This document shows positions 1-6,368 of a DNA stretch of 9,231 bases, piece after piece; position 1 is the stretch's first letter, and each line of letters starts with the position of its first letter. The notes below the pieces were generated by a model that searched no databases, had not been told where the DNA came from, and worked only from the letters and a program-made list of their open reading frames with translations. Both the position numbers and the translations under genes were made by a program. The stretch is taken from assembly GCA_902795555.1 (NCBI GenBank), contig CADBLV010000017.1, forward strand, positions 1-9,231. Direction: 5' to 3'. This DNA is from an uncultured Eubacteriales bacterium. GTDB lineage: Bacteria; Bacillota_A; Clostridia; Christensenellales; Aristaeellaceae.

Positions 1-1097
1 GGATTCTGGCTGCTGATTTCGCCGGATTCATCATCCGTTTCACCGGCTTGATCCTGATCGTCGGAAACATCCGTCCCGTCGCCGGTTCCGTTGTCGGCTT
101 CCTCTTCCGTCCCGTTGCCGGTGTTGTCCCCGGACTGATTAGTTTCTTCACCAACCGTTTCGCTGCCGGATCCATGGCCTTCGTCCCCGTTCTCCGGATG
201 ATCGGTTCCCGGGGTTGCGCTTCCGCCTTCAGCGCTTTCCTGATGGCCGTTTTCATTATTCACGCCTGAGTCAGCGTCGCTCTGCCCTTGATCGGCGGGC
301 ACATTGCCCTGTTCCGTTCCGGACTCCGGTCTGTTTTCGTCGCTTTGGCTTCCGTTTCCCTCTCCGGAACCTGTTTCCGGAAGATCATTCTTCGCAGAAG
401 GCTCCGATCCGTTCTGATCCGCCGATCCGCCCTCGGGTGTCTCGTCCTTTGGCTCTTCCTTCGGGACGATGGTTTCATAGCAATCCTTTCCGTGCCTGTG
501 CTCCGCTTTTCCGCAGGACGGTTCGGCAGCCTTTCCGTAGCAGCTGTCGTCGTGCGTATGCCCCTCGTCCAGCACCTCATCCCAGGTGGAAATGTTCCCT
601 TCGGTGCTTTCCAGATACGGAACCCGGTCTAATTCGCAGATCAGGTTTCCTTCCCCGTCATAGCAGCTGCCGTCGTGCTGATGAGGAGCCCGCTCGTCCA
701 GACCGCAGATGATATCCCCGTTCTCATTCCGGCAGGAATCGTTATGCAGATGATAATATCCCTCCATCTGGCCGCAGACGATCTCTCCGGCGTCGTTCCG
801 GCAGGCATCGGAATGGGTATGCCAGGAGAAGTTATGATCATGCTCCCGGTGGGTCACCACCACGGGATCCCGTTCCTCCTGCCCGCAGACCAGAATCGTA
901 TCGTAACAATCGTCGGTATGGGTATGCTCCTCCCTGGTGCAGACCAGGCGCTCTTCCGCAGCCACACCGATCCAGGAGAAAGCGCCGGACAGAGAAAGGA
1001 TGCTGAAAGCGCACGCCAAAGCAGCCGCCCTGCGAATCCATCGCGGCGACATCCGGCGATTCTTCTTCCTTTCCGGAGCAGTTTCCCTTCTGAGCAT
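1..1097 (-). CDS. Exported surface protein with HxHxxxC repeats, N-terminal part (C-terminus beyond left edge)
   Basis: The frame is open from ATG at 1097 to the window edge, giving 365 codons with no stop. AAAGG lies 8 bases upstream of this ATG, which decides the start. Residues 1-22 are very basic. Residues 23-47 are hydrophobic and end in VAA, a likely signal peptidase I site before EER. Residues 53-207 carry six copies of a motif H-x-H-x3-C-[YR] (cysteines at about 64, 99, 122, 145, 186, 206). Most copies are followed by a second cysteine in [VI]CG or similar (71, 108, 131, 154, 195). From about 210 to the edge the chain is an acidic Gly/Ser/Asn/Glu/Asp-rich linker of low complexity. Such repeats are known just behind the signal peptide of large clostridial surface proteins, often with Cna-B or pilin-like domains and a C-terminal anchor. 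Their function is not established; paired His and Cys suggest metal or disulfide chemistry (inference). An LPETG string at 239-243 has no membrane segment behind it. Its own promoter lies upstream. Confidence 0.85.
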   Translation of the reverse strand, partial: MLRRETAPERKKNRRMSPRWIRRAAALACAFSILSLSGAFSWIGVAAEERLVCTREEHTHTDDCYDTILVCGQEERDPVVVTHREHDHNFSWHTHSDACRNDAGEIVCGQMEGYYHLHNDSCRNENGDIICGLDERAPHQHDGSCYDGEGNLICELDRVPYLESTEGNISTWDEVLDEGHTHDDSCYGKAAEPSCGKAEHRHGKDCYETIVPKEEPKDETPEGGSADQNGSEPSAKNDLPETGSGEGNGSQSDENRPESGTEQGNVPADQGQSDADSGVNNENGHQESAEGGSATPGTDHPENGDEGHGSGSETVGEETNQSGDNTGNGTEEEADNGTGDGTDVSDDQDQAGETDDESGEISSQN

Positions 1098-1220
1098 TCC
1101 AAACACCTTTCTTTGACCCCTTCCGCCGACTCATCCGGAATCCCGGGCAAGATGGTTCCGGCGTTATTTCCGCAGGCCGGGAAAGCATTTCCCGTCGAAT
1201 GCGGACAGGTATACGGATAC

Positions 1221-1249
1221 AGTATAGGCTCATCCGACCGTTAAGTCAA
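1221..1249 (-). promoter_or_regulatory. Sigma-A-type promoter for the repeat-bearing surface protein
   Basis: On the minus strand TTGACT (1249-1244) is followed by exactly 17 bases and TATACT (1226-1221). Upstream of the -35 element the strand is strongly A+T-rich (about 1250-1290), like an UP element. Transcription would begin near 1214, leaving an untranslated leader of roughly 115 bases before ATG 1097. I saw no recognisable riboswitch in that leader. The hexamers and spacing are identical to those upstream of the solute-binding protein gene. Confidence 0.75.
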
Positions 1250-1291
1250 TATTTTGTAACAATTTTTCCAACTTATTTAACAATTGGCAAT

Positions 1292-1335
1292 GCAGGATGG
1301 CGAAAAGCCGTTCTCCTGCCCGGACTTCATGTCCG
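1292..1335 (-). terminator. Possible hairpins after the AAA-ATPase/PD-(D/E)xK gene
   Basis: Just past the TGA at 1336 the minus-strand transcript could form CGGAC-ATGAA-GTCCG (1335-1321). It could then form a larger imperfect hairpin with outer arms GCAGGA/TCCTGC (1319-1314 with 1297-1292) and an inner GGC/GCC. The following sequence is A+T-rich but lacks a clean U run, so this is only a weak candidate terminator. It sits between the end of one gene and the promoter of the next, where a terminator would be expected. Confidence 0.3.
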
Positions 1336-3039
1336 TCAATCATCTTTCAGAATGCGGCATTCCTTTCTCCGGAAAGCCAGGCCGTATTTCAGGATACGTT
1401 CCCTGGGAATTCCCCTGCTGACCATCTCCGCTTCATATTGCTTTTCCCGGATCTGTTTCAATGCGTTCCGGGCTGTATCCTCCAGGGTTTCCTCTCCTCT
1501 GCGGCTGTTAAACACCTTAAATTCCAGAATGATCCCCGGCAAAGCCCGGTCCTTCGGTTCCAGCATCACATCATAGCGACCGTATCCGCTTTCCCGGTTG
1601 GAATACAGATGATAATGTTCTGCCTGATCTACCAGAAGTCCCAGCACCAGCCCGTGATAGAAGTTTTCCGGTCGACTGTTTTCCGTCCCGCTCCCCGGGT
1701 CAAACGCGCTCATGCTGCGCCGCATCACCTCGTTCAGGTAATCCTCCATCCCATCCAGCTCGCCCTCCTGCATATAGGAAACAAATTTACCCATAGGCGT
1801 CCCTTTCGCAAACCAGCCGCGCACCAGATTTGCGAACATATTGATCACTTCTCCGTTTGTCAGCGCCAGGGTGTAAACCGGGTTCGCCCAAACCGAGGGC
1901 TCCTTCATGACCGGCGTGAGAATGATCTTCAGATATCCGGCAGCCAGCAGCAGGCTCCATACTGCATTCTGATCCCGGTCCAACTGCTGAAAGATAATCT
2001 CTTCATCAAGGGCGGCCTCGATGGTTTCTCCCCTCAGAAGCGTCTCAAACCGATCTTTGAGCGCCACATCACCCCGCTGCAGGATGGTACCCACCAGTCC
2101 GTTTCCGCTGGTGTTCGCCCAGTAGGTTCCTGTCTTGCCTTCCTGCAGATAATTAATCACAGACCAGGGATTGTAAATATCCGTCACGGCACCGAAGGTA
2201 AATCCGTCATACCATTTCCTGACTTCCTGCTTTTCCTTTTCCCCGTATCCCTGCTCCTCCAGGGCCGCGTAAACTTCTTCCCCGGTAAAGCCAAAGCAGT
2301 CGGCATACGGATTGGAGGTCGTCGTCACAACCTTCAGATGATTTAAATCAGAAAAGATCGATTCCCTGCTGATCCGCGTGATGCCTGTCATAATCGCGCG
2401 CTCGAGAAAAGGATTGGATTTGAAGGTCGCGTTGAACAAAGACCGGATATACGCAACGATCTGATCCCAGTATCCGCCGATATATGCTTCCTGCATGGGC
2501 GTATCATATTCATCCAGCAGGATGATAACTTTTTTCCCATAGTATCTAAACAGCCATTCGGACAGTCTTCGCAGGGATTCCGCCGCAACATCGGCAGGCA
2601 TATTCCTCTTCACAAGGGAAAAGAACATGCGATCCGCTTCGGTAAACATGGAATCCTGCATCATCCAGGCATATCGGTTGTATTCGTCCGCGATCATCTG
2701 GTTCAGCGCCGGCTCTGTTTCCGTCATCTTTCCAAATTTGATGGACGCAAAACTCAGAAAGATCACCGGCCAGGTCCCCTGTTCTTTCCGAAGCTCCTCA
2801 TCCTCCCAAACCTTCAGTCCCTCAAACAGATCGCTTCGGCCCGCGTATTTGACGGAAAAGAAACAGTTCAGCGTAGACATATTCAGGGTCTTCCCGAATC
2901 GTCTGGGCCGGGCGATCAGCGTCACCGAATCCCCCCGCCTCCACCATTCCCGGATAAAACTCGTTTTATCCACATAAAACAGATTTTTTCTTCGCAGCGT
3001 TTCAAAATCCTGTATGCCAATTGCAACGGTTCTTTTCAT
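1336..3039 (-). CDS. AAA-ATPase-like protein with C-terminal PD-(D/E)xK nuclease-fold domain
   Basis: A 567-residue protein of the family joining Pfam AAA-ATPase_like (PF09820) and PDDEXK_9 (PF08011), common and often multicopy in gut Clostridia and Bacteroidetes. The N-terminus has the family pattern FETLRRKNLFYVDKTSFI, then the Walker A-type loop RPRRFGKT (about 44-51). The Walker B motif is IILLDEYD (about 172-179), with a conserved TGITRIS at about 218-224 and YNPWSVINYL at about 289-298. The C-terminal domain shows a GRYDVML strand and then ILEFKV, giving D490, E506 and K508 as likely PD-(D/E)xK residues. The nuclease-fold core therefore appears intact. Start choice: a GTG at 3048 lies inside the Shine-Dalgarno sequence AGGAGGTG, whereas ATG 3039 follows GGAGG by 8 bases. 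The gene starts 41 bases after the solute-binding protein gene with no evident terminator, so read-through is likely. The cellular role of this family is unknown to me; links to mobile elements or defence are speculation. Confidence 0.9.
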   Translation of the reverse strand: MKRTVAIGIQDFETLRRKNLFYVDKTSFIREWWRRGDSVTLIARPRRFGKTLNMSTLNCFFSVKYAGRSDLFEGLKVWEDEELRKEQGTWPVIFLSFASIKFGKMTETEPALNQMIADEYNRYAWMMQDSMFTEADRMFFSLVKRNMPADVAAESLRRLSEWLFRYYGKKVIILLDEYDTPMQEAYIGGYWDQIVAYIRSLFNATFKSNPFLERAIMTGITRISRESIFSDLNHLKVVTTTSNPYADCFGFTGEEVYAALEEQGYGEKEKQEVRKWYDGFTFGAVTDIYNPWSVINYLQEGKTGTYWANTSGNGLVGTILQRGDVALKDRFETLLRGETIEAALDEEIIFQQLDRDQNAVWSLLLAAGYLKIILTPVMKEPSVWANPVYTLALTNGEVINMFANLVRGWFAKGTPMGKFVSYMQEGELDGMEDYLNEVMRRSMSAFDPGSGTENSRPENFYHGLVLGLLVDQAEHYHLYSNRESGYGRYDVMLEPKDRALPGIILEFKVFNSRRGEETLEDTARNALKQIREKQYEAEMVSRGIPRERILKYGLAFRRKECRILKDD

Positions 3040-3080
3040 GTTTTTCACCTCCTGACGGTCCGGAAGCGACAGGGATGGCT

Positions 3081-5189
3081 TTAGTCATCCTCAAAACCGG
3101 CGTCGGCCAGGCCGTTTTCCTCGATTCGTTCCACCTCCAGGAGCTCCTCCTCATCGGGCACGGTGGGATCGCTCATGAAGGCATAGAGAATCGCGTCGGT
3201 CCAGGTGATGTATTCCGACACGTTGTAGTTCTGCAGCCAGCGGGTGTAGAAATCAAAATACGCGTTGGAATAAACACCGATGGCCGGAAGCACCTCCTGA
3301 TAGCGCTTCTGGAAAGCCAGCCAGCGCTGCTCATAGGTGAGATTATCCCCGGGTTCGGTTTCAGCCATTTCACAGGCCAGACGGAACAGCTCCTCGTCGG
3401 CGATGCCGCTATAGTTCGTGAGCCCCTTCTTCGCGTCCTCCGGATCAAACCGGGCCCGGACATCAAAGACCTCAAAGAAATTGCTGCCCAGATAAAGGAT
3501 CTGGCAGGTGCGCTCGTCCTGACGATAGAACTCCCGGAGGATCTGATCCCAGCTCATGGGCTCCAGGGTCAGGCGGATGCCGGCATCCATCATGTTCCGG
3601 AGGAAGCTGCCATTCAGGATTTCCCCGATTTCATTGCCCTGCGGATAGCCCAGGGTGAAATCCAGCTTATCCATCTTTCCCTTTTCGTTCCGGCGGCAGC
3701 GGTAATCGTCTGTTTCAATATCGAAGGGATCACCGTAATCGTTCATCGTCCAGCCGGCTGCCTCCAGAATGCGGATCGCCTCTTCCACATCCGGCTGGGG
3801 ATCCTTGCGGATCTCATCCATGCTCAGAGCCTGCCAGGCCGCTTCATACGTGTCCAGATCCTCCCCGTTCTTCGGATAAGGAACGCTGAGGGCGCCCGTC
3901 AGCACCTGCACCATCCACTGGCCCACGCCGTAATAGCCGTCCACCCGGATGCCATACGGCCCGCAGTATCGATTCACGACTTCATCCTTGTCAAAACAAT
4001 AGGAGATGGCCCGGCGAACCATTTCGTCATTGACGCCCGGCTGTTCACAGGAGAAGCTCAGGAAGGTCATGCCCGTTCGGGCATAGCTTTTCATGCTGTA
4101 ATTCTGTTCGTGCACCAGGTTCAGCCCATCCTGAATGGTCCCCTGTTTCACCACCTTATTCAGAAGGCCGTATTCGCCTTTTTCCAGCTCCTCAATCATG
4201 GTTTCGTTGTCCGCAGGCTTCAGGGTCAGCTTTTTGATGCCGGGCCGCTTTCCCTGCCAGTTTCCCAGATACTGTTTGTTGATTTCAAATTCCGCGATAT
4301 GGGTTTCCGGGTCATAGGAGCGCAGCTCATAGGGACCGCTGACAATCGTGGGATGGGTTACATAGCCAAATCGCTCATCCAGCAGGGAATACTGCAGGAG
4401 AGTGCTGTTAAACACCCCGTCGATATACGCGCCTTCCCCGTCGTCCAGAACCTGGCATCCGGGAGCGAGCACCCGGGGCGGCAGCGGATACACCCGCAGA
4501 TAGCCCAGTTCATAGTAGAAGGGCAGGTATTCCTTATCCACAGTGAGGCTCAGGGTGTAATCATTCAGGATCCGCACCCCGGCGATTCCCTTCGTCTCTC
4601 CGGCCCGATAGGCGCTGACACCGAAGATGGCGGCATAGTGATCCGTGTTGCCGCCCAGCTCTGCCGCCGCGGGGGCCGTGTTCAGCAGAATGGAAAAGGC
4701 ATAGTCCGCCGCGGTGATCGGCGTGCCGTCGGAATACTTCAATTCATCGTTCAGCGTGAAAACATAAGTCCGATTCCCGGTTTCGTCGCCGGGAACCAGA
4801 TTCCCCTCCCCGCTGTCGTCCTTTTCAATCACGTTCATGCCGCTGACCACCGTGGGATCCGGCGAAAAAATGTCATAGGCATGATCCCAGCGGATCAGAT
4901 TGTATCCGTTGAGCAGCGCCGCAACGTCCACGTCACTGGTGTTATACCCGAAGAGCAGGGTCATGAAATTCCCGCTCAGGGGCGTCGGGTTCCCCACCAC
5001 CAGCTGATCCGGATCATAAACCGGGCCGGAATAGAGATAAGGTTCCTCCTCAGGCTCCTCGATCTCGAAATCATCCTCCGCCAGGACGCCCAATGGCCCT
5101 CCCAGCGCCAGCATCAGCGCCAGCAGCAGGATGAATACGCGCCGGAGCGCGAAAAGAGCGTTTTCATTCAGCTGAAATCTCGTAAGCAT
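3081..5189 (-). CDS. Family 5 ABC transporter solute-binding protein (peptide/oligopeptide type)
   Basis: A 702-residue extracytoplasmic binding protein of the SBP_bac_5 (OppA/DppA-like) superfamily, expected to capture peptides or similar solutes for an ABC importer. Residues 16-37 form a basic-then-hydrophobic signal ending VLA before an acidic run (38-51). No lipobox cysteine is visible, which is unusual because Gram-positive binding proteins are normally lipoproteins. The mature part has VVGNPTPLSGNF, then NTSDVDVAALLNGYN (about 82-96), and the family signature FTLNDELKYSDGTPITAADY (about 144-163). The acidic tail ends FEDD. Start choice: ATG 5189 has AAGGA 5 bases upstream. The longer frame would begin with TTG at 5270, but that TTG is part of the -35 element. 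No permease or ATPase gene is next to it in this window, so it is an orphan here. The downstream AAA-ATPase-like gene is close enough to share its transcript. The ligand cannot be told from sequence. Confidence 0.92.
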   Translation of the reverse strand: MLTRFQLNENALFALRRVFILLLALMLALGGPLGVLAEDDFEIEEPEEEPYLYSGPVYDPDQLVVGNPTPLSGNFMTLLFGYNTSDVDVAALLNGYNLIRWDHAYDIFSPDPTVVSGMNVIEKDDSGEGNLVPGDETGNRTYVFTLNDELKYSDGTPITAADYAFSILLNTAPAAAELGGNTDHYAAIFGVSAYRAGETKGIAGVRILNDYTLSLTVDKEYLPFYYELGYLRVYPLPPRVLAPGCQVLDDGEGAYIDGVFNSTLLQYSLLDERFGYVTHPTIVSGPYELRSYDPETHIAEFEINKQYLGNWQGKRPGIKKLTLKPADNETMIEELEKGEYGLLNKVVKQGTIQDGLNLVHEQNYSMKSYARTGMTFLSFSCEQPGVNDEMVRRAISYCFDKDEVVNRYCGPYGIRVDGYYGVGQWMVQVLTGALSVPYPKNGEDLDTYEAAWQALSMDEIRKDPQPDVEEAIRILEAAGWTMNDYGDPFDIETDDYRCRRNEKGKMDKLDFTLGYPQGNEIGEILNGSFLRNMMDAGIRLTLEPMSWDQILREFYRQDERTCQILYLGSNFFEVFDVRARFDPEDAKKGLTNYSGIADEELFRLACEMAETEPGDNLTYEQRWLAFQKRYQEVLPAIGVYSNAYFDFYTRWLQNYNVSEYITWTDAILYAFMSDPTVPDEEELLEVERIEENGLADAGFEDD

Positions 5190-5241
5190 CGTCTTCCTTG
5201 CCTTTCCCGTCCCATCAAAACAGGGATATTCCGACAGCTTA

Positions 5242-5270
5242 AGTATAGAGAGTTCGCCGAAAGAAGTCAA
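5242..5270 (-). promoter_or_regulatory. Sigma-A-type promoter for the solute-binding protein gene
   Basis: On the minus strand TTGACT (5270-5265), a 17-base spacer and TATACT (5247-5242) form a good sigma-A promoter. Transcription would start near 5235, about 45 bases before ATG 5189. It is back-to-back with the plus-strand promoter. The two -35 elements are about 17 bases apart, and an inverted repeat fills most of the gap between them and part of the plus-strand -35. Confidence 0.75.
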
Positions 5271-5278
5271 GAAGCTGT

Positions 5279-5301
5279 CCGTTTTCGTTGGACGAAAACG
5301 G
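5279..5301. promoter_or_regulatory. Perfect 10-bp inverted repeat between divergent promoters, candidate operator
   Basis: CCGTTTTCGT (5279-5288), centre TGG, ACGAAAACGG (5292-5301). Both arms match perfectly. The repeat covers the TTGGAC -35 element of the plus-strand promoter and begins 8 bases beyond the -35 element of the minus-strand promoter. This is a typical place for a repressor that controls two divergent units. No regulator gene is in the window, so the binding protein is unknown. It would lie upstream of the predicted start of both transcripts, so an RNA hairpin role is less likely. Confidence 0.5.
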
Positions 5302-5317
5302 CATCTTGTGTTATGAT
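5288..5317 (+). promoter_or_regulatory. Promoter for the glycosyltransferase / flippase-methyltransferase operon
   Basis: TTGGAC (5288-5293), an 18-base spacer and TATGAT (5312-5317) make a plausible but weaker sigma-A promoter. It is followed by an A/G-rich leader of about 30 bases holding AAGGAG and GGAGG. The -35 element lies inside the inverted repeat. Confidence 0.55.
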
Positions 5318-5354
5318 ACTCAGAAAGAAAAAGGAGAGGGGGGAGGCCGGTTCC

Positions 5355-6368
5355 ATGGAAGGGCTCGTCAGCGTGATTATCCCGGTGTATAATGTCCTCC
5401 CCTATCTTCGGGAAGCTCTGGACAGCGTGATCAGCCAGACCTATGCCAATCTGGAGATCATCATTGTAGATGACGGTTCCACAGACGGATCAGGAGCCGT
5501 TTGCGACAGATACGCCTCCGATTCCCGCGTCAGGGTGATCCATCAGGAAAACCGCGGACTGAGCGGAGCCAGAAACGCCGGTCTGAACATCATGACAGGA
5601 GACTATACAGCGTTTCTGGATCCGGATGATGCTTTTGCGCCGGAGATGATCGAGCGGCTTCTGCATGTCCTGATCGCGGAGCACGCGGATCTCGTTTCAT
5701 GCGGCTATGATGTCTATGAGACGGAAGGCCTGATGCGAAATTCAGGCTTAACAGAAACGGTCAAGCCGGCCAAAGATGCCGTTCTGACAGCAAAGGAAGC
5801 CTTCGATGTCTTGCTGGACGGACGATATACGGTTTCTGTATGGAACAAGCTCTACAGAAGCAGCATCTGGGCTCAGCTTCGCTTTCCGGAGGGAGTTGTG
5901 TATGAAGATTTCATTGCAGCTCCTTACGTCCTTGAACAATGTGAACGCATTGCCGCTGTTTCGCAGGCGCTTGTGCTTCACCGGAGAAGAAACGGCAGCA
6001 TTACACAAACAGGCACCGTGGAAAATATCCGGGATTTGATTCATGCGTATTCGCAGCTTCAGGAATATCTGGAAAAGGAACCGGCTTCCTTTCCGCCGGA
6101 AAGCATCCGGATCAGCTGCGAGCAGACAACCAGATCCATGATTCTTGACTGGGCAAAACTGAGAAAGCGAAAGGCGCCGGAGGACGTGTCGGATTGTCTG
6201 AAAGCGGAAATCTTCAGATATAAAAAGAAAACCGGCCGCTTTCGCAAATTCAAATCCAGCGTAATCTGGATGCTCTTCAGATGCTTCCCCGGCCTGCTGC
6301 TCCCTGCCTCCGCCTGCCTGCAGCGAATGAGGAAACACCTCGGAATGGGAAACGGAGTCATCGCATGA
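5355..6368 (+). CDS. GT2 family glycosyltransferase (GT-A fold)
   Basis: A 337-residue family 2 glycosyltransferase of the WcaA/EpsJ-like type that would add a sugar from a nucleotide-sugar donor to a growing surface glycan at the inner face of the membrane. Motifs in order: VIIPVYN (7-13), IIVDDGSTDGS (36-46), ENRGLSGARNAGL (65-77), the DxD-type metal site LDPDD (88-92), WNKLYR (163-168) and VYEDF (182-186), then RRNGSIT (211-217). The C-terminal 40 residues are basic then amphipathic (about 300-325), suggesting membrane association. Start choice: ATG 5355 follows GGAGG by 8 bases, and the conserved first beta strand begins at residue 5. An open frame continues far upstream, but it lies antisense to the solute-binding protein gene and is not coding. 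The stop TGA overlaps the next ATG (ATGA), so translation of the flippase is probably coupled. Donor and acceptor cannot be predicted. Confidence 0.93.
   Translation: MEGLVSVIIPVYNVLPYLREALDSVISQTYANLEIIIVDDGSTDGSGAVCDRYASDSRVRVIHQENRGLSGARNAGLNIMTGDYTAFLDPDDAFAPEMIERLLHVLIAEHADLVSCGYDVYETEGLMRNSGLTETVKPAKDAVLTAKEAFDVLLDGRYTVSVWNKLYRSSIWAQLRFPEGVVYEDFIAAPYVLEQCERIAAVSQALVLHRRRNGSITQTGTVENIRDLIHAYSQLQEYLEKEPASFPPESIRISCEQTTRSMILDWAKLRKRKAPEDVSDCLKAEIFRYKKKTGRFRKFKSSVIWMLFRCFPGLLLPASACLQRMRKHLGMGNGVIA

Noticed and set aside
215..1244. Plus-strand open frames opposite the repeat-bearing surface protein
   Set aside because: They are shadows of the repeats and linker on the minus strand, which carry the regular HxHxxxC pattern and a signal peptide.
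1297..2346. Plus-strand open frame of 349 codons
   Set aside because: It is antisense to the AAA-ATPase-like gene, whose Walker and nuclease motifs are unmistakable. It has no ribosome site or family resemblance.
3037..3048. GTG 3048 as start of the AAA-ATPase-like gene
   Set aside because: It lies within the AGGAGGTG ribosome site; ATG 3039 is at ideal spacing.
5187..5270. Longer start (TTG 5270) for the solute-binding protein
   Set aside because: The TTG is the first part of the -35 element. The extra 27 residues have no signal-peptide character, while ATG 5189 has a ribosome site and is followed by a proper signal peptide.
3021..5354. Very long plus-strand open frame running antisense to the whole solute-binding protein gene and into the glycosyltransferase
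   Set aside because: The minus-strand reading has clear family 5 binding-protein motifs, a signal peptide, a ribosome site and a promoter. The antisense reading has no recognisable domain. Its join to the glycosyltransferase is a chance lack of stops; the real start is ATG 5355.
6281..6364. Upstream extension of the flippase start by 28 codons
   Set aside because: It lies inside the glycosyltransferase with no ribosome site and would add a non-conserved segment. The ATGA overlap at 6365 is typical coupling.
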